Part shown: positions 24,706 to 36,700 of the stretch, piece by piece
Layout of the letters: the number at the start of each line of letters is the position of its first letter
Numbering within the stretch: position 1 is the stretch's first letter
Source of the DNA: Apostichopus japonicus
Lineage: Eukaryota > Echinodermata > Holothuroidea > Aspidochirotida > Stichopodidae
Length of the DNA: 64,000 bases
Reading direction: 5' to 3'
NCBI RefSeq assembly: GCF_037975245.1
Contig: NC_092583.1
Span: 14,735,264 to 14,799,263 of the forward strand
Program-made: the position numbers and the translations under genes
The notes under the pieces: model-generated
Told to the model about the DNA's origin: nothing
The model's input: only the letters and a program-made list of their open reading frames with translations
Database searches by the model: none

Positions 24706-27700
24706 TGTGTGTGCATCTGTGACACTTGCTTGGGTACGCTCTATCTCAATAAGGGAAAGTTGGATTGAGGCCAAACTTGGACTATAGATCCGCCATATGG
24801 AGAAGGTGTGCCCTATTGTTTTTGGTGCCCACAAAGGTCACCGAAGGTCAGTTATGGTCCAAAAACCGAAAATATTAAAACTGCAATAACTCCCAGTGCC
24901 AATGTGTGACAAGATTGATATTTTGGGACAAGTTGTGAACTGGTCAGGGGAGCATTTTCAAACTTAACGGTCATGTGATCCGAGGTCACCAAAGGTCAAT
25001 TAATGATAAAAAACTAGTATTTTTGCGATAACTTGAGAACGAAATGTCCGTTAGGGTTGGGAGTTGCTTCAATGTTATCCAATTGTCGACCCGCATCTGG
25101 GTGACCCTTGACCTCAATTTGACCTCTGGTGACCTTTACGTGTTTTTGGGGATTTTTACAGTTTTGATGCTATTTTCAGATGTCAAAGGTACCTTCTGAT
25201 TAGGGCTGTGAGTTTTCGTTTAAAGACCTAAACGTTTAAACGGCCGATTTTTCGTTCGTTTACACGTTTAAACGTTCGCGAATATCGCGAGAAAACGCCG
25301 AGTATAAAGGCGTGGGGTCCGGGGACCGACCTAGGGCCCTGGTGGGGCGAAGACCCCGGAAAAGGAAAAGGAATTTTTTGCGTGTCTGGCGATAAAAAAA
25401 TTCGCCGTTGAGGATGCAAAATACTGACAACTTTTTGAATTTAAATTGTCACGAAGCAGATGAAAATTTTTAAATGACAAGTTAGAGTAGCTGTATTTTG
25501 TTATAAAATGAAAAGAGATTTAATCTGTTTTACAATCTTTAAAAAGTTTAACTTACAGAATCTCCGATATTATGAAACAAAAAACGTTCGGCAAAGCCCC
25601 GTTTCTCGAATGCCTAACAATGAATAGCGCGCACTAAACGTACATCAGATTACAAGTGCAGTACGGTTTCACCTAACTTAAATACTACGGTAGGATACTG
25701 TATATGTGCTCAGAATTTTCCCATATATCTTGCCAAACAACTGCGCGCTCATCCCCTAACACCTGTTTGTTAACATTTTGGCACGTTTCCAAGAAACGTT
25801 TCATAGAGTATTCCCCATGATACACGAGGCACAGTTGATACACGCAGCCAAGATATCAAGCTATGGTCATCTTTATGAAAGTAAACCTTGTAATAAAATA
25901 TGTTTTAGGCCACACGGCATGATTAACCAATGCTTAACATTATTTCCATGTTCTTTTAGAAAACGTAAAGTTCGCAAAATACAATTGGTTGTGTTTTTGT
26001 AGTTACGTGAGATCCGTAACAGACGAGGTGGTTAGGCTATTTGCTATACACTTAACTGTGGTAGGATATTATTTTTTCCGTATTTTTGGAAATTCTAGAA
26101 AATACTTTCTTCCCCCCCCCCCCCCCGCTTAACACTAGATGTGGTCTTACGGTTTATTCATAAATGGGTGTACTAGAGCCTTGTATATACATGACATTAG
26201 TTGCATTTAGCACGATTTGCCAGTTTCGCGTGAATTTTTCGAAAGTGTTTTGCTGGATCTTTCGTAAAATTTGAAAGGTGTACCAACTTACTTTTCGTAC
26301 ACAATTGGTAATTTTTCTACTGATTTTCAGAGTTTTTTTTACAATCTCCAATCGATACATTTCCTTTGATCATGTATTTGAACAACTATTACCAAGTCGA
26401 GTATTTGACCCGGTATTGTCTGGTCGGAGAGTTCAAAGTGATGGACAGGGATTGTAATCATTTCGATCGAACATGCATTGACTGGATTATCTGCGCCGCC
26501 GCTGTCGGCTCGATATAAAGTACACTTGTGCCGCGAATCAGGAAGTTTTCACAAAAGGATAACAGCGTTCAAGTTTAAGCCATTCATATCGGGGGGGGGG
26601 GGGGGGGGACAAAAGTAGGATTACGTTCGCGGTTTATGATTCGACTGATCATAAGTTGTGTTGTTATTTCGTGTAGTAGACAAAATAAACACGGGAATTG
26701 ATACGCGATTTTTGCCAATAATTTAATTTTCAGTTGATATCATAATTTCGTTTAAACGTTCAAACGTTTCGTTTAAACGATGTTTCGTTCGTTTACACGT
26801 TTAAACGTGTAAACGGCACAGCACTACTTCTGATCATAAATGTCAATAAGTTGACCCCGTGTGACCTTTATGTGCGAAGTTATATGGGGTCAAAGTTTTT
26901 TGATCGGAGTTAGGATGGTTGTACAGACATTTCGTTTTGTTTTTTGGAATCAGGAGATTAAACTACATGTGAAACCAAGGTCAAAAGGTCAAAGGTCACA
27001 TTAGAAAAAATGTGCTTATTTTGGGAGGAAACGAGCAAAAAAGGAAATGTTCGGTTTTGATGCTAGATTTGGATATCAAAGGTACCTTCCGATCAAAAAT
27101 GTCAATTGGTTGACACCCGTGTGACCTTCGTGTGTGAAGTTGTACGAGGTCAAAGTTAATTTTCAGACATATAATGCAACAACTCCCAGTTCCAAGGTGT
27201 GACATGGTTGATATTTTTGGACAAGCTGCAAATGGTACAGGGGAATATTTTCAAACTTAACGGTCATGTGATCCGAGGTCACCAAAGCTCAATTAATGTT
27301 AAAAAACTAGTATTTTGGGGGCAGAAAATGGGCAAAGAAAAAATGTTTGAATTTGTATAGTTTGATGCTCTAATTTAGGTCTCATCAATCAAAAATGTCA
27401 ATAAGTTGACCCAAGGTGACCTTTGTATGTTAAGTTATATGAGGTCAAAGTTAATTTTCAGACATTTAGTGTAATAACTCCCAGTGCCAAAGTGTTACAC
27501 AGTTGATATTTTGAGACAAGTTGCAAATGGTATAGGGGAATATTTTCAAACTTAAGGGTCATGTGATCAGAGGTCACCAAAGGTCAATTAATGATAAAAA
27601 ACTAGTATTTTTGCGATAACTTGAGAACAAATTGTCCGTTAGGGTTGGGAGTTGCTTCAATGTAATCCAATTGTCGACCCGCATCTGGGTGACCCTTGAC

Positions 27701-30700
27701 CTCAATTTGACCTCTGGTGACCTTTTCGTGTTTTGTGGATTTTTACAGTTTCGATGCTATTTTCAGATGTTAAAGGTACCTTCTGATCATATATGTCAAT
27801 TGGTTGACCCCCGTGTGACCTTCGTGTGCGAAGTTATATGAGGTCAAAGTTAATTTTCAGACATTTAATGCAATAACTCCCAGTTCCAAGTTGTGACAAG
27901 GTTGATATTTTTGGAGTAGTTGCAAATGGTATAGGGGAATATTTTCAAACTTAACGGTCATGTGATACAAGGTCACCAAAGGTCAATTCATGATAAAAAA
28001 CTAGTATTTTTGCGATAACTTGAGAACAAATTGTCCGTTAGGGTTGGGAGTTGCTTCAATGTAATCCAATTGTCGACCCGCATCTGGATGACCCTTGACC
28101 TCAATTTGACCTCTGGTGACCTTTTCGTGTTTTGTGGATTTTTACAGTTTCGATGCTATTTTTAGATGTTAAAGGTACCTTCTGATCATAAATGTTAATG
28201 GGTTGACCCGCCGTCTGACCTTCGTGTGCGAAGTTATATGAGGTCAAAGTTAATTTTCAGACATTTAGTGTAATAACTCCCAGTGCCGAGGTGTTACACA
28301 GTTGATATTTTGAGGCAAGTTGCAAATGGTATAGGGGAATATTTTCAAACTTAAGGGTCATGTGATCCGAGGTCACCAAAGGTCAATTAATGATAAAAAA
28401 ACTAGTATTTTTGCGATAACTTGAGAACAAATTGTCCATTAGGGTTGGGAGTTGCTTCAATGTAATCCAATTGTCGACCCGCATCTGGGTGACCCTTGAC
28501 CTCAATTTGACCTCTGGTGACCTTTTCGTGTTTTGTGGATTTTTACAGTTTCGATGCTATTTTCAGATGTTAAAGGTACCTTCTGATCATAAATGTCAAT
28601 GGGTTGACCCCCATGTGACCTTCGTGTGCGAAGTTATATGAGGTCAAAGTTAATTTTCAGACATTTAATGCAATAACTCCCAGTTCCAAGGTGTGACAAG
28701 GTTTAATTTTTTGGACATCACCAAAGGTCAGCTAATGTTAAAAAAGTAGTATTTTGGGGGGAGAAAATGGGCACATAAAAAATGTTTGAATTTTTACAGT
28801 CATGCTCTATTTAGGTCTCACCGATCAAAAATGTCAATTGGTTGACCTTCGGGTGACCTTTGTGTGTGACGTTATAATGTATACAAGTTCAAAGTTAATT
28901 TTTTTTAATTTAATGCAATTAAATCTCAATGCCAAGGTGTGACATGGTTGATATTTTGGGACAAGTTGTGAACGGGATGGTGGAACATTTTGAAACTTAA
29001 AGGTCATGTCATCTGAGGTCACCAATATTATCATATCTGTTGACACGCTTGTAGGTCTCTTATATTTCTTACATTTTCGACACCATATTTAGATCTCAAA
29101 AGTGCCTTTGATAAAAAATCCGATCACATTTTGTGATCACAAAAGTGTTGGCTATAGTGTTGGTTACTTTATGGGAACATGTAGGACCACAATTACTTGG
29201 ACTATTTGAGCCCAATCTTGCTTGATAATATTATGTGTATTGTCATATACCCCAAGCAAGGAACCACAGTGCCCTTGGGCTCTTGTTGGTTTTCCCAAAC
29301 AGCAAATTTGTTCCATGTACGAAAAATTTCAGCAAAATAACAAAGAATGACAAATATGTACACTGTAGGAGAGATGTGTAGGTTTGGTGAATCGAACACC
29401 AATATGAGCATTGTAGGAGAGATGTGTAGGTTTTGTGAATAGAATACTAATATGTGCACTGTAGGAGAGATGTGTAGGTTTTGTGAATAGAATACCAATA
29501 TGTACACTGTAGGAGAGATGTGTAGGTCTGGTGAATAGAACACCAATATGTATATTGTAGGAGAGATGTGTAGGTTTGGTGAATCAAACACCAATATGTG
29601 CATTGTAGGAGAGATGTGTAGGTTTTGTGAATAAAATACCAATATGTACACTGTAGGAGAGATGTGTAGGTTTGGTGAATAGAACACCAATATGTACATT
29701 GTAGGAGAGATGTGTAGGTTTGGTGAATCGAACACCAATATGTACAGTACATTGTAGGAGAGATGTGTAGGTTTGGTGAATCGAACACTGGTGGGAGAGA
29801 TGCTTAGGTTTGGTGAATCGAACACCAATATATGAGCATTGTAGGGGAGATGTGTAGGTTTGGTGAATAGAACACCAGCTTTGGGTCATTTTGGGCCTTT
29901 GGGTGGATCATAAGCCTATCAACGGATCGTTTTCTTTTAGTATCTCCAAAGCGATGGAGGGCAGCATCAATTTATCATTTTTTCCTACAGTATGTGGGTG
30001 TATTTAGTTATGATACCATTTGATGTCAACAAATAGTCACCCCCTTCCCTCCTGGACGACCTTGAAAGCTGATTTTGGTCACCTGAACTGATTTTTTGTT
30101 GTCTAGAAGGATCAGACAACTGCTACACCATCATCTGTGTTTCTCCTCAAGTCTTGCAAAAAGAGTCCTTTTTTATTTGGGTAAATAGTAATATTTAGTC
30201 ACATTTCAGTAATCAGTGTTTTAAATATGAACAACTCTACAGTTTTCCTTTAATTAGGAATAGTGTCAAGTTTATTATATCATTTGCATTTGAATGCTAA
30301 CATCACATTCCCTACCACTGTATAATTACACTGAACTTTTTATAGCTCAATCTGTTTGCTCCTACTGTATGGACGATATTGACATCTAGGCTAAACAGTG
30401 ATGAAGAAATATTTTCATCTGTGAGCACTTTTTCTAACCAGAGAGAATACAATCTGCAGGTTTCATTGCAGTTCCTGGCTGAATCTATATGACCTATGAC
30501 CTGCAAGATAATTTACAATACCTGCATACTGGTGTCATATACTGGCCCTACTGTTTTGTCTTGTAATGTGTACTGTATACTGTATACTAATTGTTCTCAA
30601 GGGAATTCTCAAGCTAGGTTCAAGTTCTTTACCCTGGAGCCTATTTATTTCTCTCAGTATGAAGCACAAAACAAAGACATTTCAATCATTTCCATTCTGG

Positions 30701-33700
30701 AATTTACTAATTGTGAACTGGTGGTTTACAAGAATATTCCCATGATAGCAATAATATAAGCTGCTGTGATATATTCTTTGTAACACAGTACAATGCAATC
30801 AATTTAGTGTGTGCCAGTACAACAGTTAGTGTACAGGTTTATGCTACCACCTTGTCTGTCTTAAAGCAGTGAAATGCTGTCAGCTATGGAATGCCAGAAG
30901 GGACACAAGACATGATGATGTTTCGAAAGAATGTCCAAAGTGTAAAATGATATGTTGCTGATGTAATATAATATGTACATGTGTTATACCAGGCCTGGAA
31001 CTTCAAGTTGTTTACTGGCTAAATACCAGTGGATTTTGCCATTTGCAAGTAGACAAAAAAGGGACACTGACAATTTTCTGTCAGTAGACATGAAGAACTA
31101 CAATCATCAGTCAAATCAACAATGATCAGTTCTCCTTTTGTATTATGTAGTAACTGATATGAAAAAGTATCCAAGGATTACAGAATTTTAATATGGGATG
31201 AAATCATGAATCACACCTGTTTAAACAGATCTGTATCTAGGCCTTTTGTTCAAGAGCTGAAAAAAAGGAAAAACAAAGGGAAAAAAAAGAAGAAATACAG
31301 GAAGCTGTCTTTGTTTGATCATTTATATCGGCCATTTTGCCGGAATTTCCAAGCTGCTATTTTTGAAAAGTTTCATTAACTTCCAAAACAAACATTACAA
31401 TAGTCCACTGAACCCACCAGTGACCTTTTATGATCGGATGATAAACATTAGAATCCATGTCGATTCTTACAAAGAATATTCACTGATCTGTGGCTACACA
31501 TCGGTGAGCATGAAATTCAAACAGGTTCAAAGTCAATGAATACTGTACAGCTCAGAGCATTTGTGTTTAGTTTCATTTCTGATGGTGCTCTAGATTCCAG
31601 TTGGGTGAATCACAGTCGAATCAATTAAAGTCAATATGTACATTTTAGTAATATTGTGTTTAACTGTAAACACAGAACACTCCCACTATGGTGGTAAATT
31701 TAGTAGTCAGTTAAGTTTAAATGTTAAGCTTGCAATGAGATTAATAAAAATGGAAAGATGGAACTGGGGTTCATTAAAATTCATAAAAAAATCTAATTAA
31801 GAAGTTCAGGTACCTTGGATTGGATAGATCAATGACTATGAAAAACATGTCCAGAGAATATTTTCCTGCTAAATATGATTACAAAATGGTACCTTACTAT
31901 TCAGGTCTAGTTGGTCTAGATATGCTGCTACAATTCAGATTGTGTAGATTACTGACATTTTCTATGATTTTTGAAAATGAGAACAATAATGCTCTGACCT
32001 GCCACTATTGTACTCCTATATGCTTATTTCATACCATTTAAATGTTCTTCAGGAAAAGCTGACTTAATCAGTGTATGTAATATAACAGCACATTTGTATC
32101 ATGATGCCATTTAATCTGTTAATATTGCCTGCAGACAACTGGATTTGAAGTTGCATAATTAGAAACAAAGTATGCAATTAATTATATCATTACAACTCAT
32201 TACTCGGCCACCAATAACATTTGCTTAACCGCTTCACAATCTTAACATGTCATAAGTGCATGCAGTGTGGCTGCAACGAAGAAATTGTTTGCCCTCTGTG
32301 AAAACATTTGTGACAGCTTTATCATGAAGAAAAGGTAGGTCCATGCAGCAGCTACACTTAGAGCCTTCACAGAGTTCTCTATCACAGGACAGTTAGCGCT
32401 ACAGTATAGATACAAGGTTACATTTTCTGTCAAGGTTTAAAATGTCTTAATTTATACCGGGATGTTTTTCCTCATTTTCATCTCTGACAGCTCCGATCAT
32501 GCAGGCCTCTGAAATCAAAGAACTTCTACTGCAGAGGGTGGCATACCTTTCTGGTGAGTACAGACCCATTACATGCTGTTCAGTCTAGCGAGACACATTA
32601 CTTCCCACAGCAATCTGATCTTGTGTTGTTATCGGCCTTCCTTACAATTATTTGCATTCACATTTTATCACTCAAAACAGCAAATACTACACAGTATTCC
32701 TGTATTGCAAATCATAAACATGATAAGTGCAGTGTAATCATACAAAGTGAGCACTGGAGTGGTACTGTTTGGGTTTGAAAAGGGTTTTCACAAAGTACCT
32801 GTACCTAAAGGCAAAGTGGGTCTAAAGGCCTTCTACTCGGTCAATGACAGTCTTTTGTATTCTTCCAGTGAAGTGGAGCAAATACCTTATTCATATATTT
32901 CATTTGCTGACTAAATAGCTGGGGGTGTAAAACTTGAATAGGGTTTAATCTGTGCGGAGGAAATTCTTGTTAGTTTTTGTTAAACATTCATAGCATATTG
33001 TATGAAATAGATAAATAAATAAGCAAAATGCAAAGTTTTTCTAGAGACTACTCTTAATGAGAAATATTTCTTTGCAAAAATTAACATGTTCAAGTTATTT
33101 GTAGCTGTGTACAGTATGTAAATTTGGTGACATTCAGTCTTACTTGACTAATCGGTATTGCAGAATGATGGCTGATGGTCAAGGGTTTTTCTTTAGTCTC
33201 CAATATTCACATGCAGTAAAAGCCCAGAGTGAGACCTAGAGTATTGTACATTCAAGTAGAATGAGACCCAGCCTTCGTCATCGACCAATGTGATAAGGGA
33301 GCCAGCCGGTGATGATCAATTTCCCTATACAGTGAAAAGTCTCACACTATTGTGAAGATAATATGATTCTAATGGCAAAATGGACCTTGACAAAACTATA
33401 TATATTACAACATCTACCCTCTTGTGGTTGAATTTTCAATGTTTAGCATTATAATTAGTAATAATATCTCCATAGCAACATATTCATTTCAATAGTTAGA
33501 TTACTACAAACTACCTAAATACATTATGTACTGTACAGGTTCACTTGATATTCAATAGGCACATTACATTTTAGGATTTGTTTACAAACTGCCCCCAAAA
33601 CAGAGAAAAGTTTCAAACATATTTCACAAGAAGCTTAAACCTAACAGGTAATACAAGGTTTACACTGAAACCTTTTTGTATCTGTCTCCAGTTAAAATGC

Positions 33701-36700
33701 AAAAATTAAACAAATGTAAAAATCTGAACAAAACTATTAAATTAGAATCACTGTTTTTACAATGTTGCAAAGTTTGCAAATTAATATTTATACTATTTAA
33801 ATTTAATTAGTGAAGGCTTTTGTGTAACTAGTAACATGCTGTCGAGTATTCAATGCAACACTGGAGAATAATATTGCGATGTTCTTTTCATTTTTTGTAA
33901 AGAACAGTAAATATTCAGGTTTGGGGAGCAATTTGGAGGCAAATTGCCAACATTTTAGGCAACCCATGAAAGAAAGGCTTTTTTAACCCATGATCAGTGG
34001 GTGGTATTATCAACGGACCCATCAAACCAGTCAAACCTGTGTAGGATATTAAGTGAAATCATAAATAGGTGGATGGAGGTCCACAAGGAATTATCCAATT
34101 TGATAAAATCAATTGAAAATGGTATTGATTGCCATTATATATCAAATTGATCAAGATCAATTTATGATAAGCAATACATGTCTTTGATACAGTTCATTGC
34201 TGGTTTTACGATGTCACAAACTTTTTGGCAGAGTCTAATAAGAAACTACAAAAAGTACACATTGCTCTCCAGGTTCTATAGATCAACAGAATTAATAATT
34301 TTTTTTTTAAAGAATAGAATTAACTGGAAAACATATTTGTCTGTTTGTCTAGCATGGATGATGATGATGGTTTGTGGTGATTATACTTTATCCCAGGGGA
34401 TTCAGAGAGTATCTAACTTTTGAGGCAACTGACTCAAGGAGCCATGGACCTCTACACTTTCATATGTACTTTGTATGTATTTGTTGCAAAGCATTTCTTG
34501 CACTGTTGGTGTCTATATACACACTCAGTCAAAGTCATCAATGCTAAATTTCTTCAATAACAAAGTGTAAAATAGCTGTATAAGCTTGTCAATTTCCCCT
34601 CTCCTCCCCTTAAATTGCTAGTCCTGTGAATGGTGTGAGTGCCACACCCATTTTCAAACTGATATCAATGAATAATTGTTCCCTTACAAAATTTATTAGG
34701 TTACCTGTGTACAAAAAACTGCTAATCTTCTATGCACTTGTATAGCAATTTTCCCATTTGTATAGCACTTTGCTTAATTTGCTATGCAATACCGGATAAA
34801 TGCTAATTACATGCTGTACCCCCCCCGCAAAACCCCCCTTCTATTCCCAATTTCCCACCAATGGTATATAAGCCACACCTTTAAACAACTATGTCAAGGT
34901 TGGGGGATGCAGTGCACTACTTATATAATAGAATTGAGCGGGGGAGTATACGGTTAAAAATTTCGACGATGAAACAACAACCAGCCAATTTTTTTTTTAA
35001 AGCTTTGGATAAAGAACTTTGATACCTTTGCGGTGGGATACTGATGTATTAACAGTGATGTGTAAACAATAATAATACTATAACAAGTACATTACCTTAT
35101 CAGACATGAGCAAAGTACAGAATGGATTTACAACCTTTGAATCTATCTTTATATAGACCGATTAAATTCCATTGGCATGTACCAGGCAAAGAATGTAGCA
35201 CTCACTCATTTGGTGTGGGTTTCATATACAACATAACAGACATCCAAGCAACTGTGTTATCAAATTCACAGATAGGAGCTGGCTACTGCACTTAACTATG
35301 TGTGTGTCTGTGGATGGTAGGTGATGTATGCTCAGATAATCTTGGTTTTTCAATATATCTTGAAAGGCGAAGAAAAACCAAACAACCTATAGTTTCTTTG
35401 ATAGAAATTTGATGAGGGACAACTTCCCACTCCCAAAATATTACTCCCAAATATCTACCCCTCCCCCCCCCCAAAAAAAACTCTTGTTTAGGTTGGGAGA
35501 TAAAAGATATCTTGTTTCACAAGTTGTGTCAGGAGCTGCCATATTTGCCAGTCTGTGGTGATGGAAACATCCTTTGGGAAATTATGTGTAAAAGAAACTA
35601 TGGAACCTGGAGGTGTCAATTTCACTTTAAATGTCTTTAAAGGATTTTATGGGGATAAACGTTGTGAAACTTATATTGAAGAAAAAATTATCCACACTGC
35701 TAGTTGAAAACCCCATCTAAACGTCTTTCCCCTAACTCGAGATAATGTTGATTGGATGTACTGGGACTCAAGTTAAGAACAGAATTTTCAGCATTGATGG
35801 ACCACCATTTGGTTAAAATGAAAACTCAGAAGTTGTTGATAAAGGTGAATACTCATAAAACGTCACTCTAGTGATGTATGCTGTTAGTTTACATCATGAT
35901 GTCGGGCTCTAGTTTACTTGCTCATAATATTCCATTCGTAATTGATAATGTATGATTAAACTTACATAAAAATTTCTTAAAATTAACAGCAAAAACGAAA
36001 CCTGACCCACACAAATGTTTGATTTTAAAGATTAAACACTTTTTTCAATGTAGCCATATTTTATGTTCCTTCAAAATAGGTTTGTAGCTCCTTGTTTCTA
36101 TGAGTGTACTCTTTACTATACAGCTCGTCAAAAACCTTTTTTTTTTTTTTTTTTTTTTATATTTAGCTGGTACTGTACTGCATACCTTTAATGAAGTACT
36201 TTGTTAATTCCACCCAGGTGCTTCAATGTAATCACCAAAAATGTCAAATATTTGAAGAACTTTAGAAGGTTACTGGGAAGTAGTCTTTGAAAAACCTCAT
36301 GAGGTTGATTACTGTGTATGGAGGAGATTGTGAAAAGCTTTGCTCTTTACAGAGGGCTTTTATTGTTGTTACTGATTAAAAATAATGACAAATATATTCA
36401 GAATAGGCCATTGATAAGGTATTTAAAGCAGTAAGTTTAGTTTTATGATTGCATGGAACACAAGTTTAAAGTAGTATACAATTATCCAATTTGTTTGTCT
36501 TGTTGATGTCCTATGTATGAACATGGCTACCCATTACCACAAGGATACAGAATAGCAGTTTCTGCAACAAGCACCTCTTGTGAATTTTGGAGTATTGGAC
36601 AATGGACAGATAAATATGTCTAAACAGATTTTCCTTCATAAATTGTATTTTAGTATTCTCTGTATGAGTACCATAGCATTGATTCTGAAGATTGAAAATA

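Larger units (their letters stand above)
24624..29287 (+). mobile_element. Helentron-like non-autonomous element, family 2, with internal tandem array
   Basis: After a T-run it begins with a hairpin (24624-24649): GGTTCCTTGCT pairs with AGCAAAAGGAACC apart from a small bulge. A (GT)n microsatellite follows (24667-24713), then an array of about 400-bp AGGTCA-rich units. At the right end AAGCAAGGAACC (29254-29265) is the exact reverse complement of the first 12 bases, followed by a hairpin GCCCTTGGGC (29271-29280) and TCTTGTT. The layout matches the element at 20652-21822 although the end sequences are unrelated. A hAT element (25201-26826) is nested inside; without it the length is about 3.0 kb. 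No protein is encoded. Confidence 0.6.
18191..32490 (+). other. First coding intron, 14.3 kb, packed with mobile elements
   Basis: Holds a foldback MITE, two Helentron-like elements, a SINE, a nested hAT element, an L2-like 3' tail and a 48-bp minisatellite, each listed separately. The parts not listed (about 19.4-20.6, 21.9-24.1 and 29.9-32.4 kb) show no exon or clear repeat. Nearly all mobile elements of the gene are here rather than in the short introns among the domain exons. Confidence 0.7.

Noticed and set aside
27632-28641. Two almost identical 69-codon frames 800 bp apart
   Set aside because: They fall in the 400-bp tandem array; the unit between them is frame-shifted, so there is no coding constraint.
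29202-29828. 208-codon minus-strand frame with 16-residue repeats
   Set aside because: It is the translation of the 48-bp minisatellite; two other frames are open as well, and no splice or start context supports a gene.
29349-29876. Regular 48-bp periodicity resembling a CRISPR array
   Set aside because: The whole unit is conserved, with no unique spacers, and the DNA is eukaryotic.
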